A stretch of 45,452 nt of DNA from Priapulus caudatus (taxonomy: Eukaryota; Priapulida; Priapulimorpha; Priapulimorphida; Priapulidae): positions 174,937 to 220,388 of the forward strand of contig NW_014577345.1 of the NCBI RefSeq assembly GCF_000485595.1. Reading direction: 5' to 3'. The position numbers were made by a program, and so were the translations under genes. This document shows, piece by piece, positions 32,730 to 42,471 of this stretch. The number at the start of each line of letters is the position of its first letter. Positions within the stretch are counted from its first letter, which is position 1. Under the pieces are notes generated by a model. The model was not told where the DNA came from. It ran no database searches and saw nothing but the letters and a program-made list of their open reading frames with translations.

Positions 32730-35674
32730 GCATCCCATCAGAACCCCATCAAAGACATTGCTGCAATAGCGAGATCTCTAAAGCGCTGTGAACGCGACCA
32801 CTGCCTTATATACGCCTTATAACGCCTTATGTACACTCTTTAACGCTCTTCTTCGCACATTGGCTGCAGTCGGATTTTGCGGATTCTGAGAGTCCTGCGA
32901 GCATTTCGTAGTCTGCGCAGCATCAGTGCCCTGGCGGGTCTCTCCATGGTAGTGCAGACGATTCTGCAGTCTATCCCCGACATGGCCAACATTGGCTTCC
33001 TTCTCTGTATCATTCTGCTGGTGTTTCTGTCATGGAACGACGCTCTTTGCAGAGGCAAGTTTTGTTATCCCTCTCGCGCGCTATCTCTCCGTTCGAGCGA
33101 TATCTCTCATCCGCACCTTCTATGCTCTCTCTCTCTCGCTCCTCTCTCTCTCGTCGTCTCTCTCTCTCTCCTTCTCTCTCTCCTCTCTCTCTATTCTGTC
33201 TCCTCACTCTTCTCTCTCTCTCTCTGACTCGTCTCGTCTCCCCCCCCCGCCCGCCTACCCTCTCATCTCTCTTCTCTCCTCTCTTCTCTTCGCTCTGCTC
33301 TCTCTAGTATATATATATATATATATACATAAATTTTAACAAAAAGCTTCGGCGTTTCCACGTCTCCAATATACTATAAACAGAAAATATACAGGTACAT
33401 AGCTATACTACACTTATCCTCTAACCCTTCGTTGATCCTCCGTGTTTCTTCTGTGCAGCCGTGCCCAGGTATTGTTGGTACTCTCTCCCACACTGACGCC
33501 ATGTTTTGCTCTTCCATTCATGTGTAACGGCAAGATGGATGGATGAATAGTTTTCGATAGAATTCAAAAAGGTCGCTATGCGATCATTGCGTGAGCGGAA
33601 ATCCACACAGAATGCACGACGGGGGCAGTTTCCTTTCATATATTGACATTCAATTCATAAATCGCATCCTAAAAGAATTTCCCTACGAATGCAGTTAGTC
33701 TGGTTTTCTGAAGTCGGGCGCTCGGATATTATCATTGGCGGCATGTTCTACTACTTCTTCTGCGCCTATTATGGTGGGCGCATTTGTCTTTCGCAAACCT
33801 GGTGGTTGCCGTTGTTGTCACCACCACCTTGAGGCCTAGCCATGACAGAGGGAGAGAAGACAGATGGCCAGGAGGACCTTATTAGGAACGGTACCGGAGG
33901 TGAGAGAGAAGCCAGCATGCATTATGCGTCAATATTATTGCCCCACTGAAGAAAAATGTTCAAAACATGATATGGAGTCATAGGACGCTCATTCCGCCTG
34001 TCGGGACGCAAAATTTTTTTTTGCCCCACTTGAGTTCCGCGACCCAGCCATCGCGCACCTCCATTCACCATCGACTTCCTCGAAGCAACAATTTGTAAAA
34101 TGAATACCACACCTGTCCTAACCCTAACCTACCCAACCGCCTCCAAACCACTAATATAATCAACCATATATATAGAACATCATTATTACAAAACACTATG
34201 CTATGGTGGTCGGACCTCAAGTGGGAAAAAAATTTCGCGTCGACAAGGTCTTGTTGTCAGAAACAAAATCTTATCATCAGTTTAACAATCTAACTTTTCC
34301 CACATAGACCGTTGACAAAAACGTGAGAGTTACGAGTTTCCCATACTACGGTGGCTACAGGTCCGGTTAGTCGATAAAAAAAAACGTGTTTAACGACCTA
34401 ATGTTAGGACATAATTTTGTTTTCTGACAACGGGTCATAGCTGGCTTACGGAATCGACAAATATGACATTAGTGTGTTATTGAGCGTGTCCTACCATCAG
34501 GCTGACAAACACGACAGTCTTGTTGGCTAGCTATTCTAACAGTCGTTGCTAAGAATGCGAAAATTGCTTGGAAATTGATGGCCAGCACAGCGAGTAAACG
34601 TACCTAAGTATAGGTGAAACGAATGCTGAAAGTATGAATGACCGGTAGGTTTGGCGGGCAGGTGCCGAGGAAGAAGACAAACTGTACCCTGCTACATTCA
34701 CTATTCGAAGGTGTTTAGCCAAGGCTGCACATCGAAACAAACGCCTATAATACTCGCCGACTTGAATGGTTTGGTATATGTAGGCAAGGAAAGTATAGTA
34801 GCAATATAAATTATTACGCAATAATCTTGCTATAGTAATGTATATGGTGTGCGTGCGCGTGTGTGTATTTATTTATTTATTCGCAAAGAATTATACTGAG
34901 TTTTATACGCCTCATTTTATAGTTGTGTCCGTGTATGAGTGATGCGTGCTGTACGACGCTGTAATATGTACGCGTGCACGCGTGCGTGTGCGCGTACAAT
35001 TCGTATTGGTGTTAACCGATGCTGCGTGTATGCGTGCGTGCGTGTACGTAACACGCGTGTGTTCGAACTGGCGTTAACAATGCGGCTGTGTGTGCGTGCG
35101 GCGTGTACGTCCATGTGCGTATTGGTATAACTATACTTCTGCCGTGTGCGTGCGTGCGTGCGTGACGTTACGCGACGCGGCATGTGCAGTATGTGGTAGT
35201 ACTATACTTCTGTGTTGCGTGGCGTGCGTGCGGTGCACGTACGCGCCAGTCGTATGTATCATGCTCTCGGGTGCGTGGCGACTACATTGGCTATTGAGAC
35301 TATACTTCTGCTGCCTGTGCGTGCGTGCGTGCGTGCGTGTACGTACGCGCCGCATGTGCATTGGTATTAACTATACTTCCGCTGCGTGCGTGCGTGCGTG
35401 ACGTGGGCCTGTGCAATGTAGTACTAACGGCGTGGCGTGCGCGGCATCGAAGCGAGGACATCAGGCCGTGGCGGCTGGCGCTCACCGCGCTAGAAGAGAC
35501 CCTCGCTGAATACACGGCCATCCGCAAGGACTGCAACTCATCTTTCGACGTCGTCCTCGAACTCAACCTGCGCGACGACCTCGAGAATTCGTCGTCGACG
35601 ACGGAGACCATGCCGGCGCGACGACCGGTGCCGACGGCGCGGCGGCAGGCACGAGCGCAAAGGTACCGACGACG

Positions 35675-35706
<32 letters not shown>

Positions 35707-36296
35707 TGAGGGTTGAATGATGCCTGGCAGTATGGCGCAGCTCGGTAGCTGCACGGCTACCGTCACTAGCAACGGACTATAAGATATATATGGCTTCATA
35801 GTAACGTTCTCAGTCCTCATTGTGACGAAAAGTCGCCACCCTATTGACTAACCTGTGAAACATCGTCTCGTTTGCTAGGGCGTACACGTTAGCGCGATGC
35901 CACATATGGCAAACGAGAGCGAAGTCTACCAGGATACGACAGGTGCGCGTGTGCAGCACACACAAATGAGAAATTCCCATTTGCGAAAGAACAACCGTTC
36001 TCTATTCTCCAGCCGCGACCGACTTTAATTTCGAGAACTTCGCCGACGAAGGGCGACATCTTTCCAACTGATGTCGCTTGTGAGAAACACCGCGCATCAC
36101 GTCCGAGAATGCCGACTGAAAGGGTGTATCAAACAGGCGGCCCTGGCATCGACGACAAGTCCGTGTGGCTGACAGGACGAAGAGCCTGACATACGTAGAG
36201 AAGAGGCCAGAGCCGACGATCGTGGGTCCGCTGCTGCAGCAGGCAAGCGCCACGCGCATGATGATGATGAAAGATGATGATGATGATGAGGGATGA
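31125..36296 (+). CDS. CATSPER4: CatSper4-like sperm cation channel, copy B (some exons broken by indels)
   Basis: Join of nine exons: 31125-31353, 31492-31633, 32281-32542, 32870-33054, 33459-33590, about 33695-33899, 34662-34768, about 35440-35662 and 36013-36296. Combining the clean exons of A, B and C gives about 550 codons, longer than the ~470 of human CatSper4. The order is: basic N-terminal region, S1-S3, S4 with six arginines, S5, pore with T-Q-D-G-W, S6, cytoplasmic helix. One six-segment domain is the CatSper layout. Exons 1, 2 and most of S4 are clean here; exons 3 and 5-9 have indels. The stop is taken at 36294-36296 (frame set by the ATG run). A TGACGTGA word lies just 5' of the ATG in both copies. 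Confidence 0.87.
31492..31633 (+). CDS. CATSPER4: CatSper4 copy B exon 2 (pre-S1)
   Basis: 142 nt, phase 1 to 2, acceptor acacag, donor gtaaga. Encodes [16 protein letters not shown], an acidic stretch, then [15 protein letters not shown] leading into S1. Clean reading frame. Confidence 0.85.
31682..31885. repeat. (TG)n microsatellite in intron 2, copy B
   Basis: Long TG/CG dinucleotide tract. Open frames over it are not genes. Confidence 0.92.
32281..32542 (+). CDS. CATSPER4: CatSper4 copy B exon 3 (S1-S3)
   Basis: Acceptor ctcatag, donor gtatgt. Readable blocks: LITVNAVLIGLQTD (S1, seen via copy A), [20 protein letters not shown] (S2) and [15 protein letters not shown] (S3). Indels interrupt the frame near both ends. 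Confidence 0.82.
32661..32738. repeat. (ATT)n/(ATC)n microsatellite in intron 3, copy B
   Basis: ATT triplets turning into a longer ATC run than in copy A. Confidence 0.88.
32870..33054 (+). CDS. CATSPER4: CatSper4 copy B exon 4 (S4 voltage sensor, S5)
   Basis: Begins with [16 protein letters not shown], six arginines at every third position. This is a full S4 voltage sensor, where some CatSper subunits have fewer charges. Then [20 protein letters not shown] (S4-S5 linker) and [12 protein letters not shown] (S5). One missing G near 33035 hides GTTLFAE. The donor is GCAAGT. Confidence 0.87.
33055..33458 (+). other. Intron 4 of CatSper4 copy B with CT tract and GC donor
   Basis: GC-AG intron as in copy A. 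CT-rich tract at about 33066-33305, then an AT run and acceptor gtgcag. Confidence 0.75.
33459..33590 (+). CDS. CATSPER4: CatSper4 copy B exon 5 (pore, indels)
   Basis: Counterpart of 44818-44940, frame broken by indels. Acceptor gtgcag, donor gtgagc. Confidence 0.75.
33695..33899 (+). CDS. CATSPER4: CatSper4 copy B exon 6 (S6, indels)
   Basis: Counterpart of 45063-45240 with indels. The exact acceptor is uncertain. Donor gtgaga. Confidence 0.7.
34002..34243. mobile_element. TIR element with CCCTAA core in intron 6, copy B
   Basis: Same insertion as at 24862-25102, with pairing arms near cgcaaaattttttt and aaaaaaatttcgcg and an internal ccctaaccct motif. Missing from copy C. Confidence 0.77.
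34250..34437. mobile_element. Second TIR element in intron 6, copy B
   Basis: Arms ttgtcagaaacaaaat and, inverted, attttgttttctgacaa. Same family as 25104-25285 and 45352-45452. Confidence 0.7.
34662..34768 (+). CDS. CATSPER4: CatSper4 copy B exon 7 (indels)
   Basis: Counterpart of the clean exon at 25497-25598. Insertions shift the frame after the acidic stretch. Confidence 0.72.
34930..35440. repeat. 60-70-bp GT-rich minisatellite in intron 7, copy B
   Basis: Same minisatellite as at 25745-26306, more irregular, running into exon 8. The acceptor cag seen in copy A is not intact here. Confidence 0.85.
35440..35662 (+). CDS. CATSPER4: CatSper4 copy B exon 8 (indels)
   Basis: Counterpart of 26307-26521. 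[18 protein letters not shown] is readable, flanked by frame shifts. Confidence 0.75.
36013..36296 (+). CDS. CATSPER4: CatSper4 copy B exon 9 with terminal Asp run and stop
   Basis: Counterpart of 26876-27124. After the Met run the frame reads KDDDDDEG and stops with TGA at 36294-36296, so the protein end is made by a GAT/ATG microsatellite. The segment just before the shared CAGCAGGCAAGC differs from copy A by more than single bases (36205-36235). Confidence 0.7.
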
Positions 36297-36336
36297 TGAT
36301 GATGATGAGGGATGATGATGATGATGATGATGAGTA
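36258..36336. repeat. (ATG/GAT)n microsatellite
   Basis: Triplet run that starts inside the CatSper4 last exon and extends past its stop. Confidence 0.88.
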
Positions 36337-36344
36337 GACGATAC

Positions 36345-37290
36345 ACACATGATAAGTATGTACATGATAAGTATGTACCGGTACATGATAAGTATGTACT
36401 GATACATGATAAGTATGTACATGATGGAGTATGTCTACTGATACATGATAAGTATGTACATGATGAGTATGTACTGATACATGATAAGTATGTACATGAT
36501 GAGTATGTACTGATACATGATAAGTATGTACATGATGAGTATGTAACTGAACATGATAAGTGTACATGATAAGTATGTACCGTACATGATAAGTATGTAC
36601 TGATACATGATAAGTATGTACATGATGAGTATGTACATGATAAGTATGTACATGATGAGTATGTACTGATACATGATAAGTATGTACATGATAAGTATGT
36701 ACCGGTACATGATAAGTATGTATATGATCAGTATGTACATGATGAGTATGTATATGATATGTGTATGTACATGATGAGTATGTATATGATATGTATGTAC
36801 ATGATGAGTATGTTATATGATAGTATAGTTACACTGATAAGTATGTATATGATAAGTATGTATATGATAAGTATGTATATGATATGTATGTACATGATGA
36901 GTATGTATATGATAAGTATGTATATGATATGTATGTACATGATAAGTATGTATATGATATGTATGTACATGATAAGTATGTATATGATATGTATGTACAT
37001 GATAAGTAATATTAAGTATGTATATGATATGTATGTACATGATAAGTAATATTAAGTATGTATATGATATGTATTAATTGTGAGACATGATTAAGTATGT
37101 ATATGATATGTATGTACATTATGTTATTATAGATATGTATGTACAGATAAGTCATAGTATCATGATAGTATGTTACATGATGAAAGTAATATTAAGGTAT
37201 GTACATGATAAGTATGTATATGATATGTATGTACATGATAAGTAATATTAAGTATGTATATGATATGTATGCACATGATAAGTAAGTCAT
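36345..37290. repeat. 15-bp minisatellite array
   Basis: About 950 bases built on a 15-bp unit, gtacatgataagtat, with variants gtacatgatgagtat and gtatatgatatgtat. The variants are grouped: TACTGATAC spacers dominate the left half and TATATGATATG the right half. The unit length is a multiple of three, so open frames run through both strands; they are not genes. Confidence 0.93.
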
Positions 37291-38522
37291 GAAGATGAGA
37301 TATACACACGCGCGCGCGTGCGTAGTTATTCCCGCGACCGTGGCGACCCCTCCACGCAATAATACGTCGCTTACGTATAAGGCTAACCGTCCTAGAATGG
37401 TCACGCGACTAGATTTATCAATGGATAAATGGCGTATTACGTTTGTTACAATCCGATGTTAGCCAGTTATTTTCTGTGCGGTCAGATAAATTTGAAGCTG
37501 CAGATTTTTCCACTATTGCTTCTGATATCGGATAAAGCGGGGTTCGTAAAATCGAGGGTTAAGTACATAGTAAAAATGATTAACAGTTAACCTGAACTGA
37601 AATAAAATATTACCCATACTCCATAGTTAAGTAAGTAATATATATGTAGTTATCGACGTGTAACCTATTCAGGTAGTGCATAATACTAAGAAGAAAGCAT
37701 GGTAAACTATTGTTCATCATTATAGTGTTAACGGATACCAATTTTAATTTACATCTGTGTGTAGACAACGAAATCGTTTCCCATCTTCCCTTATTTATAA
37801 AATAAACTTCACTACACAACATAACACCTCCTCGTTTTCTCATTAGAAAACAGTAGCAATGAATAAGGTGGGAAATCAACAAAACTCCTTACGACTAGAA
37901 ATACGGTTACCAATAACCAATAAACACGTGACGCACCATACCAGTACACGCGCTTCAGTAACACAGAATTATACATGTAAAAATATCAGAATATTGGCTT
38001 GCGCCCATGAACACAATCCACATTGTGAAGCACAGACGTACAGGTGTACAGAATTCGCTTACTGTTGTGTAAAACTATGCCTTTCTGGTCTCGTTACGAT
38101 TATACAACTAAACTAGTAACCAGCGTTCACGCATAAAGTACGCAAATAACCCTTGTAACGGAGCAAAGACAAAAAAGTTCGGATTATGTCTTACAATATA
38201 TATATAACACGTGCGTTCTGCTCACGTTCTCTTTGCGTAGTGTTACTCTACGAACGGGGTCTTCTGACACATTAAGTAGTAGTCTTTTAAGTAGCATTCT
38301 GTATAACCTAATAAGCACCACATTTGTCTGCACACATTTGTACACATTTTAGCACACTTTATATAGCAGCTAATAGTAATACTGACACAATATGAGGTGA
38401 TTACTAACAAAGGACGCAGTAGCTTGCTTGCACTGGATCCCAGACTCAATATTTGCGAAATACAGAAGTAAGAACAACTTACTACAACTACTTAGGTTGT
38501 TACTACAACCAGACGATGAAGG
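37291..38522. other. Spacer, no recognised gene
   Basis: AT-rich, with a (CG)n patch at about 37306-37316. No conserved domain or convincing exon seen on either strand. Confidence 0.4.
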
Positions 38523-38611
38523 TATCACAGTCAGCACTTGGACCTTTTTGATCCGAAGTGACACGAATGATAGTAGTGACAACAGCGACAACAACAACAA
38601 CGACGGCAACG

Positions 38612-38663
<52 letters not shown>

Positions 38664-39000
38664 GTAACAAGGACTGATACAATTACAATGATGATAGGGA
38701 AGAGAACATAGAAGGAAACAAAATATCACAGTCAGCACTTGGACCTTCTTGATCCGAAGTGACACGAATGGTGGCGACAACGAGGACAGCGGTAATTAAC
38801 AACAGGTTGTCACGGTGATGACGATGACGGTGACAGCAGACAATATATATCACAGTTAGCGCATGAACCTTCTCGATTCGAAGCACCCTTTATGAAGAGA
38901 AACGATCAACATGGCATGACGATGAATTCCTTGGTGGCTACTGGCGGATGAAATATATCACAGTTAGCACTTGAGCTTTCTCAGCTCGAAGTGACGTGAA
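38523..39000. repeat. Four dispersed copies of a ~45-bp motif
   Basis: The motif atcacagtcagcacttgg, followed by acctt(t/c)ttgatccgaag, starts near 38525, 38725, 38848 and 38955. The last two diverge to cacagttagc. Copies are separated by unrelated simple sequence. On the minus strand two of them read SLRIKKVQVLTVI and a third LRIEKVHALTVI, but no longer frame joins them. Origin unknown. Confidence 0.75.
38586..38664. repeat. (AAC)n microsatellite
   Basis: ACA/AAC triplet run between the first two copies of the 45-bp motif. The poly-Asn and poly-Leu frames are repeat translations. Confidence 0.93.
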
Positions 39001-39279
39001 CGATGACGGTGAGAAATGTATGGCGTCGAGCCTTTGTGAATGAGGTGGCCAGTTAATAAGGCCTTAAGTGATCCAGCGTAGGATTTAGGCCGATATAATA
39101 TAGGATATGCGGCATCAAATCGACGTACTCAAAGCTTGCTACCACGACCTGGAACTTGTACCATCTCGGTACGAAGTCCAGATACGGCATAACTAATCAT
39201 AAACTATAAAATCGTGGGATGCCAGTATCGATGCACGCACACCCTCACACAAACGCATGCACACCCATAGACAAACGCA

Positions 39280-39299
39280 CGACTTCACACGCGCACACA

Positions 39300-39359
<60 letters not shown>

Positions 39360-39362
39360 CAT
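39280..39362. repeat. (CGCA)n/(CA)n microsatellite
   Basis: CGCA tetramers followed by CA dinucleotides. Confidence 0.92.
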
Positions 39363-39716
39363 CTACATCAATTCATAAAGTTGTCAGAGCAGCCACTATA
39401 GCCTTCTTGCTCATAAAAAACATTTTATCGGAATTCATACACAGAACAAAACATACCTAGATTAATTTAATAACCCCATTCTTAATCACTGCATGTCACC
39501 TCTAAAACTTACCTGGATCACATTAATAAACCCTTCTAAACACTGTCACTTCTACAACATACCTTGATTTACCTACTTATTTTACTGACTTACTGTAATT
39601 TGTGATCATCATTTAACTGTCTATCGTGTCTATAGCTTTTTAAGCTCATTTAACGAAATTTTTATTGAGGTTTGCACATTATTGATAGTACAAAATTTCT
39701 TTTTATTACAGGCAAG

Positions 39717-39842
39717 GATTCTTTCTAAAAATTCAAGGACATTTTCATGAAATTCAAGCACTTTTCAAGCACAAAATCAACATTTACTAAATTCAAGTAC
39801 TTTTCAAGGACTCTCCTAAAATTCAAGGACTTTTCAAGTACT
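39717..39842. repeat. Tandem AAATTCAAGGACTTTTCAAG-type repeat
   Basis: The phrase aaattcaaggacttttcaag and close variants recur about five times. Such 'ttcaaggacttttcaag' repeats are widely dispersed in animal genomes. No gene. Confidence 0.8.
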
Positions 39843-39891
39843 GTGCGAACCATGGTGCTGCATAGAGGAAAATTATTACTTGCATGTCAAC

Positions 39892-40064
39892 CAGGGAAAA
39901 AATTTCTCTTCTTTTTTTTCTCGGGAGCTCTTTTTCAAAAGTCTGTGGAAAAAATAGCTCTTGTCATAGCCCTTGTTTTACGGGAGCTATTTTGAGCCTC
40001 ACGGGAGCGATTTCGGAGGTTTGAAGAGCAAATCGCTCATCGCTTCCGTGTATTTTTTACCCTG
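39892..40064. mobile_element. hAT-like MITE, 173 bp, perfect 8-bp target duplication
   Basis: Ends cagggaaaaaat and, inverted, cagggtaaaaaata. Flanked by an identical atgtcaac (39884-39891 and 40065-40072). Same length and layout as 7810-7982, sharing gggagct and aaatcgc words and the ccgtgtatttttt end. Non-autonomous. Confidence 0.88.
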
Positions 40065-40072
40065 ATGTCAAC

Positions 40073-40490
40073 GACCGCATATGATGAGACAGGACGAACG
40101 TGAGCGTGCGATCAGAGACAATCGACTCCAAATGAAGTCAACGCACTTAGGGTGAAAGTATTACTTGCACAGAGATAAAGTATTACTGGCACAAAATCTT
40201 TTCATGTTATTAAAGATCGTACACATATGATGAGACAGGCATGCAGGCCTTGCCATGTTAAAAATAAATATGTCCCGTGTACTACACTAGCGGTAGCCAA
40301 CGGCTGGTCTCGCAGCATCGCAGCAAACTGTAAGCAATTAACACTAAATGTGTCATGAGGGTGTACAAAATGAGAGGAGTAGTTGTAAACCAAAAAAATT
40401 GTTGTGAACTTCTACTGCACACACAAAACCAGATGGCTGCCATATGATGTTGACACAATGTGATAACACCCAGTAACTCTGCATCTCTCT
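40073..40490. other. Spacer, no recognised gene
   Basis: Contains a repeated phrase catatgatgagacaggc (about 40078 and 40225). Nothing coding recognised. Confidence 0.4.
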
Positions 40491-40495
40491 TTTAT

Positions 40496-40564
40496 GCCCC
40501 CACCTCTCTCTATCTCTCGCTGTCATTCCCCCTCTCTCTTCTCTCTCTCTATCTCTCTCTCGCA

Positions 40565-40600
<36 letters not shown>

Positions 40601-40682
40601 TTCTATATTTCACGCTCACTCTCTCTCTATTTCTATCTTTCACGCTCACTCTTTCCCCCACTCTTTCTCACCCCCTTCTCCC
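40496..40682. repeat. CT-rich simple repeat
   Basis: CT tract with a short tandem of ctatttctat(a/c)tttcacgctcact near its right end. Confidence 0.9.
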
Positions 40683-40762
40683 GCACTGAATATGAAGCAG
40701 CATGGTTAATAGATGACACACAGGTCAGCACTACCCTAACAGCTGCGCGCTGTCACACGTAC

Positions 40763-40866
40763 CACGTCAGCGGCGATGGAGTAGTGTGCGGAGTAGACGA
40801 ACACGCTGGGCGCCGTCGGGAAGGTCCCGTAGAGGAAGCCATAGTTGCTCAGGTCCAGCGTATGTC
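40763..40866 (-). CDS. GPR155: Orphan GPR155 exon (PIN-like transporter domain), out of order
   Basis: Minus strand reads LSNYGFLYGTFPTAPS then VFVYSAHYSIAADV, followed by a GTACGT donor. It matches the GPR155/LYCHOS block L-S-N-Y-A-F-L-Y-G-V-F-P-V-A-P-G in the N-terminal transporter-like half. It lies 3' of the GPR155 stop codon (42264), whereas it should lie 5' of the DEP exons. No AG acceptor is visible before it: a GC-rich TIR element abuts its 5' side. It is a fragment of a second GPR155 copy, a rearranged exon, or an assembly error. Confidence 0.75.
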
Positions 40867-41126
40867 CAGTGAGTCGCGGTCGATTTTCGAGTCGGCCGGC
40901 CGAGTCGCCCGATTCAAACATGTTTGATAACTATTTGAGCCGGCCGGCTGCAATCGCCTAGTGTGCCCGGGTCTGCGATTGAGCCGGCCGATTGTACAAT
41001 TCATCAGCCAATCAGCGTGCTGAAAATCCAGAGTCGCCCGACTCAGTCGCGTAGTGTGTCCACAGAGTCGCCCGACTGAGCCGGCCGGCTCAATCGCATG
41101 AAAAATCGCGTAGTGTGTCCACAGCT
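40867..41126. mobile_element. GC-rich TIR element (MITE-like)
   Basis: The left arm includes gtcgattttcgagtcggccg. The right end, inverted, includes acactacgcgatttttcatg and gattgagccggccggctcag. The tgtgtccacagagtcgcccg phrase also occurs internally as a subterminal repeat. GCCGGC-rich, non-coding. It touches the orphan GPR155 exon. Confidence 0.7.
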
Positions 41127-41299
41127 TTACACAGCTTCTGACTGTACTGAAACACACACTGACAAATTCGTGCATAACATGCATATTCGCGATGCGTAAA
41201 ATTGGTTAAGATCCTACAAAAAATAAACGAAAAAATATCTATAATGTATATACTCTAGCATTAATAGAGAAAAACTTCTTTCATCGAAAAGCACATCCA

Positions 41300-41385
41300 C
41301 ACACGCTCAAACGCGCATGCACACACGCACGCACGCACACACACACGCACGCACGCACGCATGCACACACACACACACACACTTG
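41300..41385. repeat. (CA)n/(CGCA)n microsatellite
   Basis: CA and CGCA repeats, ending in a pure CA run. Confidence 0.9.
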
Positions 41386-42263
41386 GGCTTTAACAGATTG
41401 CTGTAGACATAAGGCAGTTAGTACGAACCGTGGTCCTTGTTCATGTTACCTACGAATTTGGATGGACTATCTTACTTGTCTGTCCACAAAATAGCCTTCC
41501 TTGTCTAGCATCTTAACTGCAGACCTGTCCGGAATATGGTCATGGTTGACTATGTGGTCCTATGAAACTACATAATTCAACCATCACATATAACAAGATC
41601 AGGCATGACAGTGCCATACCAACCGCACCATGTACGAAAACCAAATATCTACAAGCACAAGTAACTTCATACAACTAGACCGGATGTATAAATTGTTGCT
41701 AACAGGCTCATACACTTAGAATTATGATAAAATCAAATCACTCTTATCATGAAATCCCTTAGTTATTCTCCCCCAAGTTATTCTAAGTATCATTGTGGCT
41801 TATCCGTTTTCGCAGCACTACATATTACCACATGTGAGTTCTTACAATAACTGCCACTGGCATTGCAGTAGCTGAGCAGGTACTGCTATTATCTAACCTT
41901 GCAAGCTTGCATGACCAGACATTTGATGACATGATAGACATCATCTTTTGACATTTGATTTCTTTGACAGTCACAATTCAACTCCTACATCTGAGATATC
42001 AAAAACACACTCGGGACGTGCTCAAACAACCGTCCTATCTCACGCTCAACTAGGGAAGCACCTCATACAACTATAAACAGCTTTGTGTTTGGCCACATCA
42101 CCTCTGATATTTTTCGCAGAGGATTTGGCTACACTACTCGGCATCACTCGCTCAAAATATGGCACATGATCGAAACGTACCTCGATGCAGCTCTCTTATA
42201 GGCACACGGAAATAGGTGGGTGATATATAATCTCATGATTAGTCGCTAACAACGACTATGCGA
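41386..42263. other. Spacer 3' of GPR155
   Basis: No exon recognised. Presumably contains the GPR155 3' untranslated region next to 42264; no clear AATAAA was picked out. Confidence 0.4.
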
Positions 42264-42471
42264 TCACGACAACGCATTCTCGAGAAACTTGTAGAAGTAA
42301 GGCAGGTCATAGAACGTGTACGTGTTGCTATGGTGACAGATGATGCGACCATTGAGCAGTTGGCGCCCATATTTGACTCCCTCAGGTCGATCGTGGACGA
42401 GACCTATCTCTAGCAGCCAGTCCACCAGCTCATTGCCACAAAAAACAGATTTGTACGTCTTCATAGAATGT
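42264..42471 (-). CDS. GPR155: GPR155 last exon (DEP domain, stop)
   Basis: Acceptor cttttttcag, stop TGA at 42264-42266. 69 codons including the stop. The DEP core is CGNELVDWLLEIGLVHDRPE and YGRQLLNGRIICHH. Confidence 0.93.

Larger units (their letters stand above)
27126..36300 (+). repeat. Duplicated unit B (~9.1 kb) carrying CatSper4 copy B
   Basis: Second head-to-tail copy of the 18045-27125 unit with the same gene, MITEs and microsatellites in the same order. It begins tgcgtgtgtgttta just before the MITE and ends in the expanded GAT/ATG run after CatSper4 exon 9. The purine-rich tract is at about 30680-30880. Confidence 0.92.

Noticed and set aside
36345-37290. CRISPR-like array or repeat protein
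   Set aside because: Contiguous 15-bp tandem units without spacers in an animal genome; open frames result from the unit length being divisible by three.
38428-38667. Asn-rich 79-codon frame as a prion-like protein
   Set aside because: The Asn run is an (AAC)n microsatellite between copies of a dispersed motif; no support for an exon.
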